Below the pieces are notes generated by a model that made no database searches, had not been told where the DNA came from, and worked only from the letters and a program-made list of their open reading frames with translations. Positions 27,001 through 34,870 of a stretch of 58,697 nucleotides of DNA are shown piece after piece. Both the position numbers and the translations under genes were made by a program. This DNA comes from Streptomyces sp. A0958 (GTDB lineage Bacteria > Actinomycetota > Actinomycetes > Streptomycetales > Streptomycetaceae): positions 1 through 58,697 of the forward strand of contig NZ_SSBK01000038.1 in assembly GCF_004795035.1 (NCBI RefSeq), given 5' to 3'. Position 1 is the stretch's first letter, and the number at the start of each line of letters is the position of its first letter.

Positions 27001-29375
27001 ACCCGCACCTCAAGGGCTACCCCGCCTTCACCGTCGATGCCCGCGACCGGGACCGTGTCCGCGAGGCCCTGCGCGGCCAGCTGATCGCCACCCAGCGCGC
27101 CGCCAACGGCGCCCTGCTCGCCGCGACCGGGGTGCAGAGCGCCGGTGTGCTCGACGCCCTGTACGGGTCGAAGGCGAAGGACGCCTCGCTCGGCCCGGTC
27201 TTCCGCAACGGCACCCCCACGCTGTCCGTGTGGGCGCCCACCGCCCGTACCGTCTCGCTCGACCTCGACGGCAAGTCCGTCGCCATGCGGCGCGACGACC
27301 GCACCGGCGTCTGGTCCGTCACCGGCAACAAGAGCTGGAACGGCAAGCCCTACCGGTACGTCGTGGACGTCTGGGCGCCCACCGTCCACAAGCTCGTCAC
27401 CAACAAGGTCACCGACCCCTACTCCACCGCCCTGACCACCGACTCCGCCCGCAGCCTCGTCGTGGACCTGGAGGACCGGAAGCTCGCCCCCAAGGGCTGG
27501 GACACGCTGCGCAAGCCGGCCGCCGTGCCGCTGCGCGACGCACAGATCCAGGAGCTCCAGATCCGCGACTTCTCCATCGCGGACCCCACCTCCAAGCACC
27601 CCGGCCAGTACCTCGCGTTCACCGACACCCGCTCCGACGGGATGAAGCACCTGGAACAGCTCGCCGACGCCGGCACCAGCTACGTCCACCTGCTGCCCGC
27701 CTTCGACATCGGCACCATCCCCGAGAGGAAGAAGGACCGGGCCGAGCCCGCCTGCGAGCTGTCCGTCTACGCCCCCGACTCCGCCGAACAGCAGGCCTGC
27801 GTGGCGAAGGCCGCCGCGAAGGACGCCTACAACTGGGGCTACGACCCGCTGCACTACACCGTCCCCGAGGGCAGCTACGCCTCCGACCCGAACGGCACCA
27901 AGCGCACGGTCGAGTTCCGGCAGATGGTGCAGGGGATCAACGGCGCCGGGCTGCGGACCGTCATGGACGTCGTCTACAACCACACCGTCGCCTCCGGCCA
28001 GGACGACAAGTCCGTACTCGACCGGATCGTGCCCGGCTACTACCAGCGGCTCCTCGACGACGGCACCGTCGCCACCTCCACCTGCTGCGCCGACACCGCC
28101 CCCGAGAACACCATGATGGGCAAGCTCGTCGTGGACTCGGTGGTCACCTGGGCCAAGGAGTACAAGGTCGACGGCTTCCGCTTCGACCTCATGGGCCATC
28201 ACCCCAAGGCCAACATCCTGGCCGTCCGCAAGGCCCTCGACGCACTGACCCCCGCCAAGGACGGCGTCGACGGCAAGAAGATCATCCTGTACGGGGAGGG
28301 CTGGAACTTCGGTGAGATCGCCGACGACGCCCGCTTCGTCCAGGCCACCCAGAAGAACATGGCCGGCACCGGCATCGCCACCTTCTCCGACCGGGCCCGC
28401 GACGCCGTGCGCGGCGGCTCCCCGTTCGACGAGGACCCCGGCGTGCAGGGCTTCGCCACCGGCCTCTACACCGACCCTAACCCCTCCGCCGCCAACGGCA
28501 CGAAGGCCGAGCAGAAGGCCCGCCTGCTGCACTACCAGGACCTGATCAAGGTCGGCCTCACCGGCAACCTCGCCGACTACACCTTCACCGACACCTCCGG
28601 CGCCGCGGTCAAGGGCTCGGGCGTCGACTACAACGGAGCCCCGGCCGGATACGCCGCGGTCCCCGGTGACGCACTGGCCTACGCCGACGCCCACGACAAC
28701 GAGACCCTGTACGACGCGCTCGCCTTCAAGCTCCCGTCCGGCACCTCGGCGGCCGACCGGGCCCGCATGCAGGTCCTGGCCATGGCGACGGCCACCCTCT
28801 CGCAGGGACCGGCGCTCTCCCAGGCCGGCACCGACCTGCTGCGCTCCAAGTCGCTGGACCGCAACTCCTTCGACAGCGGCGACTGGTTCAACGCCCTGCA
28901 CTGGGACTGCCGGGCCGGCAACGGCTTCGGCCGCGGACTGCCGCCCGCCGCTGACAACGAGGCGAAGTGGCCGTACGCCGAGCCGCTGCTCACCAACGCG
29001 AAGGTCAGCCCCGGCTGCGCACAGATCAACGGCGCCTCGGCCGCGTACCGTGACCTGCTCACGATCCGCACCACGGAGAACGACTTCGACCTGACCTCCA
29101 CCGCACAGGTGCAGTCCCGGCTCTCCTTCCCGCTCTCCGGCAGGAACGAGACCCCGGGCGTGATCACCATGCGGCTCGGCAAGCTCGTCGTCGTCCTCAA
29201 CGCCGCCCCCGGCACCACCACCCAGAAGGTCACCGCGCTCGCCGGCAAGAACTACGCCCTGCACCCCGTCCAGGCGAAGGGCGCGGATTCTACCGTCAAG
29301 CGGTCCACGTACGAGCGGAGTTCGGGCAGCTTCACCGTTCCGGGACGCACGGTGGCGGTGTTCACCCTGCGCTGA
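24051..29375 (+). CDS. Secreted bifunctional alpha-amylase/pullulanase
   Basis: A 1774-residue exoenzyme with two GH13 catalytic units. A signal peptide ends near residue 35 (LPAAAARPPA). The first unit (~60-600) is amylase-like, with Asp304 in GFRIDTVKHVD, Glu338 in MFGEVYS and Asp409 in GNHDMGR. A Big/Fn-like segment (~610-705) follows. Two CBM41 modules start near residues 714 and 815; both contain YRADGDYDGW or KRADGDYDGW. A CBM48-like module (~1045-1140) leads to the pullulanase unit, with YNWGYDP at 1260-1266 and Asp1379 in GFRFDLMGHH. It would cut both alpha-1,4 and alpha-1,6 bonds of branched starch. GAGGAG lies before the GTG start. Confidence 0.94.
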   Translation: MKRPSPRVPARRTATAVVAAALCAALVPALPAAAARPPAAPSDAELAAQPARHDLTREQFYFVMPDRFANGDMRNDRGGLTGSRLETGYDPTDKGFYQGGDLKGLTSRLDYIKGLGTTAIWLAPIFENRPVQGTGGDASAGYHGYWITDFTQVDPHFGTNADLTKLIDKAHRKGMKVFFDVITNHTADTVDYAEKTYGYRSKGAYPYLDRDGRPFDDSAGMAEVDADSFPYKPVTSGGKTPSWLNDPTMYHNRGDSTYAGESTTYGDFSGLDDLWTERPEVVSGMEKIYEKWVRDFDIDGFRIDTVKHVDMDFWTQWATALDAYAAKHGRKDFFMFGEVYSADTAVTSPYVTQGRLDATLDFPFQEAARQYASQGAPASKLAAVFGDDYRYTTDKANAYEQVTFLGNHDMGRIGTFLKQDNPKAGDAELVKRAELANELMFLSRGNPVVYYGDEQGFTGDGGDKDARQTMFASKTADYLDDDELGTDRTHASDAYDVKHPLYRNIAALSELTRNNPALRDGVQTERYAEGSLYAFSRTDPERPNEYVVATNNGTKAKTVELPTESARVDFRTLYGGSGTVRSGADTKIKVTVPALSSIVLRAAKPLGAPAAKPEVSLKAPAAGATGTVELTADVSGGSLNRVVFAAQTGNGKWTTLGTADHAPYKVTQTLSDKTAAGTPLRYKAVVVDRTGRTASALASSTAGQAPAPAKPVAVERDYAVVHYKRADGDYDGWQIKSGEATADFTGRDAYGAFAWIKVPEDAATVPYTVEKSGTVDGPERTVDLARTGQVWIEQGEHGQADTAPDGAYPAQDTGKAVLHYYRADGDYDGWGLHTWTGAKEPTDWAKPLQPVKKDASGLTFEVPLTDGATSLSYILHRGDEKDLPSDQSLDIASYGHEVWLLGGAAGYLLPQAGGVPTPDLTKAEAQWIDADTVVWKVKATEATSQQLVYAEKGGISVVDGALSDEGRWLRLTPSALSDAQKAKYPHLKGYPAFTVDARDRDRVREALRGQLIATQRAANGALLAATGVQSAGVLDALYGSKAKDASLGPVFRNGTPTLSVWAPTARTVSLDLDGKSVAMRRDDRTGVWSVTGNKSWNGKPYRYVVDVWAPTVHKLVTNKVTDPYSTALTTDSARSLVVDLEDRKLAPKGWDTLRKPAAVPLRDAQIQELQIRDFSIADPTSKHPGQYLAFTDTRSDGMKHLEQLADAGTSYVHLLPAFDIGTIPERKKDRAEPACELSVYAPDSAEQQACVAKAAAKDAYNWGYDPLHYTVPEGSYASDPNGTKRTVEFRQMVQGINGAGLRTVMDVVYNHTVASGQDDKSVLDRIVPGYYQRLLDDGTVATSTCCADTAPENTMMGKLVVDSVVTWAKEYKVDGFRFDLMGHHPKANILAVRKALDALTPAKDGVDGKKIILYGEGWNFGEIADDARFVQATQKNMAGTGIATFSDRARDAVRGGSPFDEDPGVQGFATGLYTDPNPSAANGTKAEQKARLLHYQDLIKVGLTGNLADYTFTDTSGAAVKGSGVDYNGAPAGYAAVPGDALAYADAHDNETLYDALAFKLPSGTSAADRARMQVLAMATATLSQGPALSQAGTDLLRSKSLDRNSFDSGDWFNALHWDCRAGNGFGRGLPPAADNEAKWPYAEPLLTNAKVSPGCAQINGASAAYRDLLTIRTTENDFDLTSTAQVQSRLSFPLSGRNETPGVITMRLGKLVVVLNAAPGTTTQKVTALAGKNYALHPVQAKGADSTVKRSTYERSSGSFTVPGRTVAVFTLR

Positions 29376-29404
29376 CCCTCACGGGACTACCGTATGGGCA
29401 GCCG

Positions 29405-29435
29405 CCCGGGGGTGCCGCACCACCGCACCCCCGGG
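29405..29435 (+). terminator. Terminator of the starch block
   Basis: CCCGGGGGTG (29405-29414) pairs perfectly with CACCCCCGGG (29426-29435) across an 11-base loop, 30 bases after the pullulanase stop. Confidence 0.65.
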
Positions 29436-29551
29436 CACGCCTCCCACTCCACCCGGCCGGTCCCGGCCCCCTCCGCGCGCACCGGCGTCGTTCACCGCCG
29501 GGCCGCGCGGGTGCGGGAGCCGGGGCCGGCCGCTCCACCTGTGCAGCGACG

Positions 29552-31588
29552 GTGACGATGGTCAGCAACATCCCCGAGGAGACCACCAGCTTTGTCGGGC
29601 GGAAGGCCGAGCTGGCCGGGCTCGAACACGCCCTCGCCACCGGCCGGCTGACCACGCTCACCGGCACCGGCGGCGTCGGCAAGACCCGGCTCGCCCTGCG
29701 CGCAGCCCGCCGCGCCGAACCGGGCTTCCGCGACGGCGTGTGGTGGGCCGACCTCGCCCCGCTGCACGACGACGAACTGCTCCTGGCCACCGTCTCCGAC
29801 GCGGTCGGCCTCAGCGACCACACCCTGCGCATGCCCATCGAAGTGCTGTGCGAATGGCTCGCCGACAAACAGCTCCTGCTCGTCCTGGACTCCTGCGAAC
29901 ACCTGCGCCCCGCCTGCGCCCACCTCCTGGGCGAGATCCTCACCACCTCCCCGGGCCTCACCGTCCTCGCCACCAGCCGCCGGCCCCTGGACCTGCGGGG
30001 CGAGCAACTGGTCGAGGTGGAGCCGCTGCCCGTCGACGGCGCCGCGCTCACCCTCTTCCGGGAACGGGCCGAAGCCGCCGCAACCGCCACCTCCTTCGAG
30101 GAACCCGGCACCGCCGAGGCCGCCGCCGAGATCTGCCGCCGCCTCGAAGGCATCCCGCTCGCCATCGAACTCGCCGCCGCCGGCGTCGGCCGGCAGACCG
30201 TCCAGGAGATCGCCCAGCGGCTCGGCTCCCGCCTCGACGTGTTCGCCCACGCCACGCTCCGCCCGGTCCGCCACCGCACCCTGCGCACCACCATCGGCTG
30301 GTCCCACGAACTGTGCACCCCCCTCGAACGGCTCCTGTGGGCCCGGCTGACCGTGCTGCGCGGCGACTTCGACGCGGACACCGCCGCCACCGTGTGTGCC
30401 GGAGGCCCCCTCACCGCCGACGGCGTCCGTACGGCGCTGAGCGGCCTCGTCGCCCAGTCCGTCGTCGCCCGCGACGGGGACCGCCACCGCATGCTCGACA
30501 CGCTGCGCGAGTACGGCCGGATGTGGCTCGCCGAACTCGGCGAGGAACGTGCCGCCGCCGACCGGCACGCCGCCTGCTTCCTGGACCTCGCCCGCAACGC
30601 CCACGCCGGCTGGACCGGCGACGACCAGATCCTCTGGTACCACCGCATCGCCGAGGCGCACGCCGACCTGTGCGCCGCCCTCGACCACCTCCTCGCCCAC
30701 GACCCCGCCGGCGCCCAGGAGATGGCCGGCCGCATCGGCTTCTTCTGGTGCTGCTGCGGCCACCTGCCGCAGACCCGCGGCTACGCCCAGCGTGCCCTGG
30801 ACGCCGGACCGGTCAGCGGCCCCCACCGCACCCGCGCCCTGTGGGTGCTCGGCATGTGCGTCCTGCTCCAGGGCGACTACCCGGCCGCCGAGCGCATCGG
30901 CGAGGAATGCGTCCGCGCGGCCGCCGCCGACAGGACCGCCGAGGGCGTCCTCGCCGCCGCCTACCTGCGCGGCCTCACCCACCTGATGACCGGCGAACCC
31001 GAGAAGGGGCTGCGCGAGTCCGAGCGGGTGCTGCGCACCACCGGGACCGCCACCCCGCTCGAATCGGCCTACCGGCTGCGCTGCCACCTGATCACCGTCT
31101 TCGCCCTCACCGGACTCGGCCGGCTGGAGGAGGCGGCAGCCGCGGCGGTCGTCCTGCGCGCAGCCTGCGAGGCCCAGGACGAGTGCTGGACCCGCAGCTA
31201 CGCCGACTACCAACTCGCCCTGATCGCCCTGCTCCAGGGCCGCGCCGCACCGGCCGCCGCGCACGCCCGGGCCATGCTCACCGGCAAGCACCGGCTCCGC
31301 GACCGCTTCGGGATCGCGCTCGGCCTGGACATCCTGGCCGCCGCCATCGCCGCCCAGGGCGAGGGGGCCAGGGCCGCCCGCGTCTACGGCACCGGGCAGG
31401 TCTACTGGCGGATGGTCGGCCACCCGCAGCGCGGCACCCCGGAACTGGGCCCGGTGCGCGAGGCGTGCGAGCGGCGGGCCCGGGAGGCCGTCGGTGACGC
31501 CGCCTACCGGCGCGCCTTCGAACAGGGCCGGTCGGACAGCGCGGAAGCGGGCCTGGCCCTCGCGCTCCACGGTGAACTGCTCACATAG
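29552..31588 (+). CDS. STAND ATPase with TPR domain, no HTH
   Basis: A 678-residue protein. The P-loop GTGGVGKT is at residues 38-45, followed by a Walker B-type LLLVLDSCEH and RLEGIPLAIELAA, the GxP motif of STAND/NB-ARC ATPases. The second half consists of helical TPR-like repeats (YPAAERIGEECVRAAA, GLGRLEEAAAAAVVLRAA). Streptomyces proteins of this design usually carry a LuxR or SARP DNA-binding domain at one end. Neither end shows one here, so this is either a regulator that acts through a partner or a truncated form. A signal-driven ATP switch is the family role; its signal is unknown. GTG 29552 or ATG 29558 are both possible starts. Confidence 0.8.
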   Translation: MTMVSNIPEETTSFVGRKAELAGLEHALATGRLTTLTGTGGVGKTRLALRAARRAEPGFRDGVWWADLAPLHDDELLLATVSDAVGLSDHTLRMPIEVLCEWLADKQLLLVLDSCEHLRPACAHLLGEILTTSPGLTVLATSRRPLDLRGEQLVEVEPLPVDGAALTLFRERAEAAATATSFEEPGTAEAAAEICRRLEGIPLAIELAAAGVGRQTVQEIAQRLGSRLDVFAHATLRPVRHRTLRTTIGWSHELCTPLERLLWARLTVLRGDFDADTAATVCAGGPLTADGVRTALSGLVAQSVVARDGDRHRMLDTLREYGRMWLAELGEERAAADRHAACFLDLARNAHAGWTGDDQILWYHRIAEAHADLCAALDHLLAHDPAGAQEMAGRIGFFWCCCGHLPQTRGYAQRALDAGPVSGPHRTRALWVLGMCVLLQGDYPAAERIGEECVRAAAADRTAEGVLAAAYLRGLTHLMTGEPEKGLRESERVLRTTGTATPLESAYRLRCHLITVFALTGLGRLEEAAAAAVVLRAACEAQDECWTRSYADYQLALIALLQGRAAPAAAHARAMLTGKHRLRDRFGIALGLDILAAAIAAQGEGARAARVYGTGQVYWRMVGHPQRGTPELGPVREACERRAREAVGDAAYRRAFEQGRSDSAEAGLALALHGELLT

Positions 31589-31670
31589 TGAATCCCTGTT
31601 GTGCGCGCGGGCGGTGCCGGGGAAGGCTGGGCGGCGTCCCTCAGCCGCCCGCCCCGACCGGGAGCCCGCC

Positions 31671-32021
31671 TTGCCGCAGATCACCGTCGACTACTCCGCC
31701 GAGCTGGCCGACACCTTCGACCGCCCCGCCTTCGCCCTCGCCCTGCACCCGCTGGTCGCCGAAGCCGTCAACACCAGGATCGCCGCCTGCAAGACCCGCT
31801 TCCGGCGGGCCGAGGAGACGGTGGTGGCGGACGGGCCGGACGGGGACGCGCTCGTGCACGTGGACATCTCGCTGCTGCCCGGCCGCACTCCGGAGACCAA
31901 GGCCCGGCTCACCCGATCCGTCCTGGAACTGCTGACCGGCCACCTCCGCACGGCCACCGGCCCGACCCTGCACCTCTCGGTCGAGGCCCGCGACCTCGAC
32001 CCCTCCTACCACAAGGGCTGA
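31671..32021 (+). CDS. 5-carboxymethyl-2-hydroxymuconate isomerase-like protein
   Basis: A 116-residue protein of the CHMI/tautomerase superfamily. It begins Met-Pro (MPQITVDYSAEL), so after removal of Met the N-terminal Pro can act as the catalytic base. This fixes the unusual TTG start at 31671, which has GGGAG 6 bases upstream. The ending HLSVEARDLDPSYHKG is family-typical. CHMI acts in homoprotocatechuate breakdown, but no other gene of that pathway is nearby, so the substrate is unsure. It converges with the TetR gene, with 4 bases between the stops. Confidence 0.8.
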   Translation: MPQITVDYSAELADTFDRPAFALALHPLVAEAVNTRIAACKTRFRRAEETVVADGPDGDALVHVDISLLPGRTPETKARLTRSVLELLTGHLRTATGPTLHLSVEARDLDPSYHKG

Positions 32022-32025
32022 CCCG

Positions 32026-32748
32026 CTACCGCGACCGCTGCGGCGGCACGGCCGGCGTGACGGGCCCCAGCGAGGAGAGCCGCGTCAGCAGGTCTCCGAA
32101 CGGCCCGTCCGCCGGCTCCTGCGCCAGGACCTTCAGGACGATCCCCGCCATCTCCTCGTCGTACGCGGCACTCACGGCGGCCAGCGCCGCGAAGTCGTGC
32201 ACCAGCTGCAACTCCAGCTCGGCCCGGGGCACGCGCCGCCCGTCCAGCCAGAGCAGCGCCGTCGACTCGGCGAGCGAGACCCAGGAGCGTACGACCAACT
32301 CCAGCCGGGCCGCAGGCTCCGCGACGTCCAGATGGGCCAGGATCTGCGCGCAGGCCGCCTGGCGCACCCCGTCGATCATCGCGTTCGCCGTGGAGGAGCC
32401 CACGGCCGGGCCGCCCCGCATCAGCGCGGCGAACCCGGGCCCGTGCTCGTCCACGAAGTCGAAGAACCGGCCCATCACCCGCAGCAGCCGTGCGCCCAGG
32501 GGCCCTTCGCGCGGCTCCAGGAACCGGGTCGCCAGCTCGTCGGCCGCCCGCCGCAACGCGGCCTCGTACAGGCTCTGTTTGCCCGGGAAGTAGTGGTAGA
32601 CCAGCGGCCGTGAGATCCCGGCGGCCGCGGCGATCTCGTCGATCGACACCTCGTCCGGCGAGCGGCGGCCGAACAACTCCAGCGCGACACCGATCAGCTG
32701 CTGTCTGCGCTCCTCGACGCCCATCCTGCGCCGCATCCCGGTCGTCAT
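32026..32748 (-). CDS. TetR-family regulator
   Basis: A 240-residue TetR regulator. The HTH lies at about residues 15-60 (VSIDEIAAAAGISRPLVYHY, then FPGKQSLYEAAL) and is followed by a helical ligand domain. It is third in an operon with the metal-dependent hydrolase and the ferredoxin reductase-like gene, 35 bases behind the latter. It probably represses its own operon through the GACA-TAT-TGTC palindrome at the operon start. The ATG at 32748 has a G-run ahead of it; later in-frame ATGs at residues 5 and 9 are alternatives. Confidence 0.88.
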   Translation of the reverse strand: MTTGMRRRMGVEERRQQLIGVALELFGRRSPDEVSIDEIAAAAGISRPLVYHYFPGKQSLYEAALRRAADELATRFLEPREGPLGARLLRVMGRFFDFVDEHGPGFAALMRGGPAVGSSTANAMIDGVRQAACAQILAHLDVAEPAARLELVVRSWVSLAESTALLWLDGRRVPRAELELQLVHDFAALAAVSAAYDEEMAGIVLKVLAQEPADGPFGDLLTRLSSLGPVTPAVPPQRSR

Positions 32749-32783
32749 ACCCCCCAGCGTACCGACCGGTGGGTCCGGCGCGG

Positions 32784-33878
32784 CTACAGGTCCAGCACCA
32801 GCCGTCCGCCCCGGCACCTGGAGACGCAGATCAGCATGGAATCGTCCCGCTCCGCGTCCGTCAGCACGTCGTCTCGGTGCTCGACCTCGCCCTCCAGGAC
32901 GCGCTGTTGGCATGTGCCGCAGAAACCCTGTTCGCAGGAGTACGAGACGTGCGGCAGTTCGGCGCGCACGGCGGCCAGCACCGACTGGTCCGCCGCGACC
33001 GGGACCGTACGCCCCGAGCGGCGCAGCTCCACCTCGAAGGGGACCGCACCGGCCGGGTCCGGCCCCGCCGCGGAGAAACGCTCCAGGTGCAGGGTGCAGC
33101 CGGGCGGGAGCGCGGCGGCGACCGCGTCCATCAGGGGCTCCGGGCCGCAGCAGTGGACCGCCGTGCCCCCGGCCGCGTCCGCGAGGGCGGCGGCGATGTC
33201 CGGGTGGCCCGCCTCGTCCTGCGGGACGACCGTGACCCGGCCGAAGTCGGCGCCCAGCTTCTCGATCTCGTCCAGGAACGGCATCGTGGCCCGGCTGCGA
33301 CCTCCGTACAGCAGCCGCCAGTCGGCGCCCTCGGCGGCGAGCCGGCGCAGCATCGGCAGGAGCGGGGTGATGCCGATGCCACCGGCGATCAGGACGTGGG
33401 CGGGGGCGTCGGTGAGCGGGAAGCGGTTGCGCGGACCGCGCACCTCGACCTCCATGCCCTCGCGGAGGGCGGTGTGCACCTCGCGGGAGCCGCCGCGCCC
33501 GTCCTCGACCAGGCGGGCCGCCACGGTGTAGGCGCCTGTGTCGGCCGGGTCGCCGCACAGCGAGTACTGCCGGACCAGACCGGAGGGCAGCACCAGGTCC
33601 AGATGGGCCCCGGGCTCCCAGGGCGGCAGCTCGGTTCCCTCCAGGCGGAGTCGGACGACACCGTCGGCGGGGCTGGTCCGCTCGGTGATCAGCAGCCGCC
33701 GGCCGGTGGTGGAACGGCGCTGTGAGCGGCCGGATATGGGCTCGTCCAGTGCGGGCAGCGGCCACAGCGGGGACTTCTCTATGCGCCGGCGCATCGCCCG
33801 CCTGGTGAGCAGCGCGGCTGCGGCCACCACGGCGACGGTACGCAGACGGGGCGGGGGGAGGGGCAGGGAACGCGGCAT
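32784..33878 (-). CDS. Ferredoxin reductase-type oxidoreductase with C-terminal 2Fe-2S
   Basis: A 364-residue one-polypeptide reductase. A short N-terminal segment has a possible membrane helix (VAVVAAAALL). An FAD/FMN-binding barrel follows (RQYSLCGDP), then the NAD(P)H domain (LIAGGIGITPLLPMLRRL, CCGPEPLMDAV). The plant-type 2Fe-2S domain has ligands Cys315, Cys320, Cys323 and Cys351 (SYSCEQGFCGTC, LICVSR). Such enzymes pass electrons from NAD(P)H to an oxygenase. The start codon lies 2 bases after the stop of the upstream di-iron-type protein, suggesting the two form one oxygenase/reductase pair. Confidence 0.88.
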   Translation of the reverse strand: MPRSLPLPPPRLRTVAVVAAAALLTRRAMRRRIEKSPLWPLPALDEPISGRSQRRSTTGRRLLITERTSPADGVVRLRLEGTELPPWEPGAHLDLVLPSGLVRQYSLCGDPADTGAYTVAARLVEDGRGGSREVHTALREGMEVEVRGPRNRFPLTDAPAHVLIAGGIGITPLLPMLRRLAAEGADWRLLYGGRSRATMPFLDEIEKLGADFGRVTVVPQDEAGHPDIAAALADAAGGTAVHCCGPEPLMDAVAAALPPGCTLHLERFSAAGPDPAGAVPFEVELRRSGRTVPVAADQSVLAAVRAELPHVSYSCEQGFCGTCQQRVLEGEVEHRDDVLTDAERDDSMLICVSRCRGGRLVLDL

Positions 33879-33880
33879 GG

Positions 33881-34786
33881 TCAGCGGGCTTCCGGCGTAC
33901 GGGCCTCGGCCGCGACGGCGGCGGGCGAGCGGGTGAGATAGTCGACGGCCTGCGCCGTGCTGCACTCCTGCGAGGGGTGGTACGAACGGCTCAGATAGCG
34001 CGGGATGGAACGCAGCATCGACGGGGTGCTGGGCAGGGTGCCGTGCCGGCCGCTGCGGTAGAACTGCCCGAAGGACGCCTTGCCGGCCGGCAGGCTCGGG
34101 TCGTTCTCCATGAAGAACCGGGTGCCGCGCTGCCAGAGGAAGGCCAGCGCGGAGAACGCCGTCGCCCAGGTCCGCACCCGCCGCCGGTATCCGCCGTCGA
34201 TGTGCATGAACACGTCGAAGGCGACCGAGCGGTGCTCGACCTCCTCGGCGCCGTGCCAGCGCAGCAGGTCCAGCATGGTGGGGTCCGCCCCGCGCCGGTC
34301 CAGCTCGTCGGCGTTGAGTATCCAGTCGCCGAGGAACGCGGTGTAGTGCTCTATCGCCGCTATCGTCGCCACCCGCTCCCTCAGCCACCAGGCGCGCGCC
34401 CGGCCCGGCGGCAGGGTCCGGTCACCGAGGAGCTTCTCGAAGAGCCAGTCGACCTGGGCGGTGTACGGCGTCGGGTCGAGCCCCAGCTCCTTGAGGTGCG
34501 GGAGCACGTCGTCGTGGGCCTGGGAATGCATAGCCTCCTGGCCGATGAAGCCGATGACGTCCCTGCGCAGCTCCTCGTCATGGATGTACGGGAGCACCTG
34601 GCGGTAGACGTGGATGAACCAGCGTTCCCCGGCCGGGAGCAGGAGGTGGAGCACGTTGATGGTGTGCGTGGTGAACGGGTCGCCCGGCACCCAGTGCAGG
34701 GGAGTCCGGTCCCAGGCGAAGCTGACCCGCCGGGCCTTGAGCGGGGTCCGCTCCGACGCGACCGCCGCTGGTTGCATGTTAGACAT
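33881..34786 (-). CDS. Metal-dependent hydrolase-like (PF10118-type) protein
   Basis: A 301-residue protein of the group annotated as metal-dependent hydrolases. His/Glu clusters fit a dinuclear metal site in a helical bundle: FIGQEAMHSQAHDDVLPHL, AIEHYTAFLGDWIL and WHGAEEVEHRSVAFDVFMHI. The ExxH pattern resembles di-iron oxygenases more than hydrolases, and the tightly coupled reductase gene downstream supports an oxygenase role; this is inference. The ATG at 34786 (MSNMQP) lies inside an operator-like palindrome, so the mRNA may be leaderless. Operon: this gene, reductase, TetR. Confidence 0.8.
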   Translation of the reverse strand: MSNMQPAAVASERTPLKARRVSFAWDRTPLHWVPGDPFTTHTINVLHLLLPAGERWFIHVYRQVLPYIHDEELRRDVIGFIGQEAMHSQAHDDVLPHLKELGLDPTPYTAQVDWLFEKLLGDRTLPPGRARAWWLRERVATIAAIEHYTAFLGDWILNADELDRRGADPTMLDLLRWHGAEEVEHRSVAFDVFMHIDGGYRRRVRTWATAFSALAFLWQRGTRFFMENDPSLPAGKASFGQFYRSGRHGTLPSTPSMLRSIPRYLSRSYHPSQECSTAQAVDYLTRSPAAVAAEARTPEAR

Positions 34787-34797
34787 ATTGTCAATGT
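34778..34797 (-). promoter_or_regulatory. Operator-like palindrome over the operon start
   Basis: On the plus strand TTAGACATATTGTCAA has arms GACA/TGTC around TAT. It covers the ATG of the hydrolase-like gene. A weak TACATT (-10 type) sits 6 bases before the ATG on the minus strand. This suggests a leaderless transcript blocked by the TetR protein of the operon. Confidence 0.45.
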
Positions 34798-34870
34798 ACT
34801 GATGGGTAAGTCGGGGGAACAGGGCCGTGCGGCGAATTCCTGAGCCCGCTCCCACTCTTCGGGCGGCAGT

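Noticed and set aside
23931..29264. A 1777-codon open frame on the minus strand
   Set aside because: It is the antisense shadow of the pullulanase gene. Its product is Gly/Val/Arg-rich low complexity with no domain, as expected opposite high-GC3 coding DNA.
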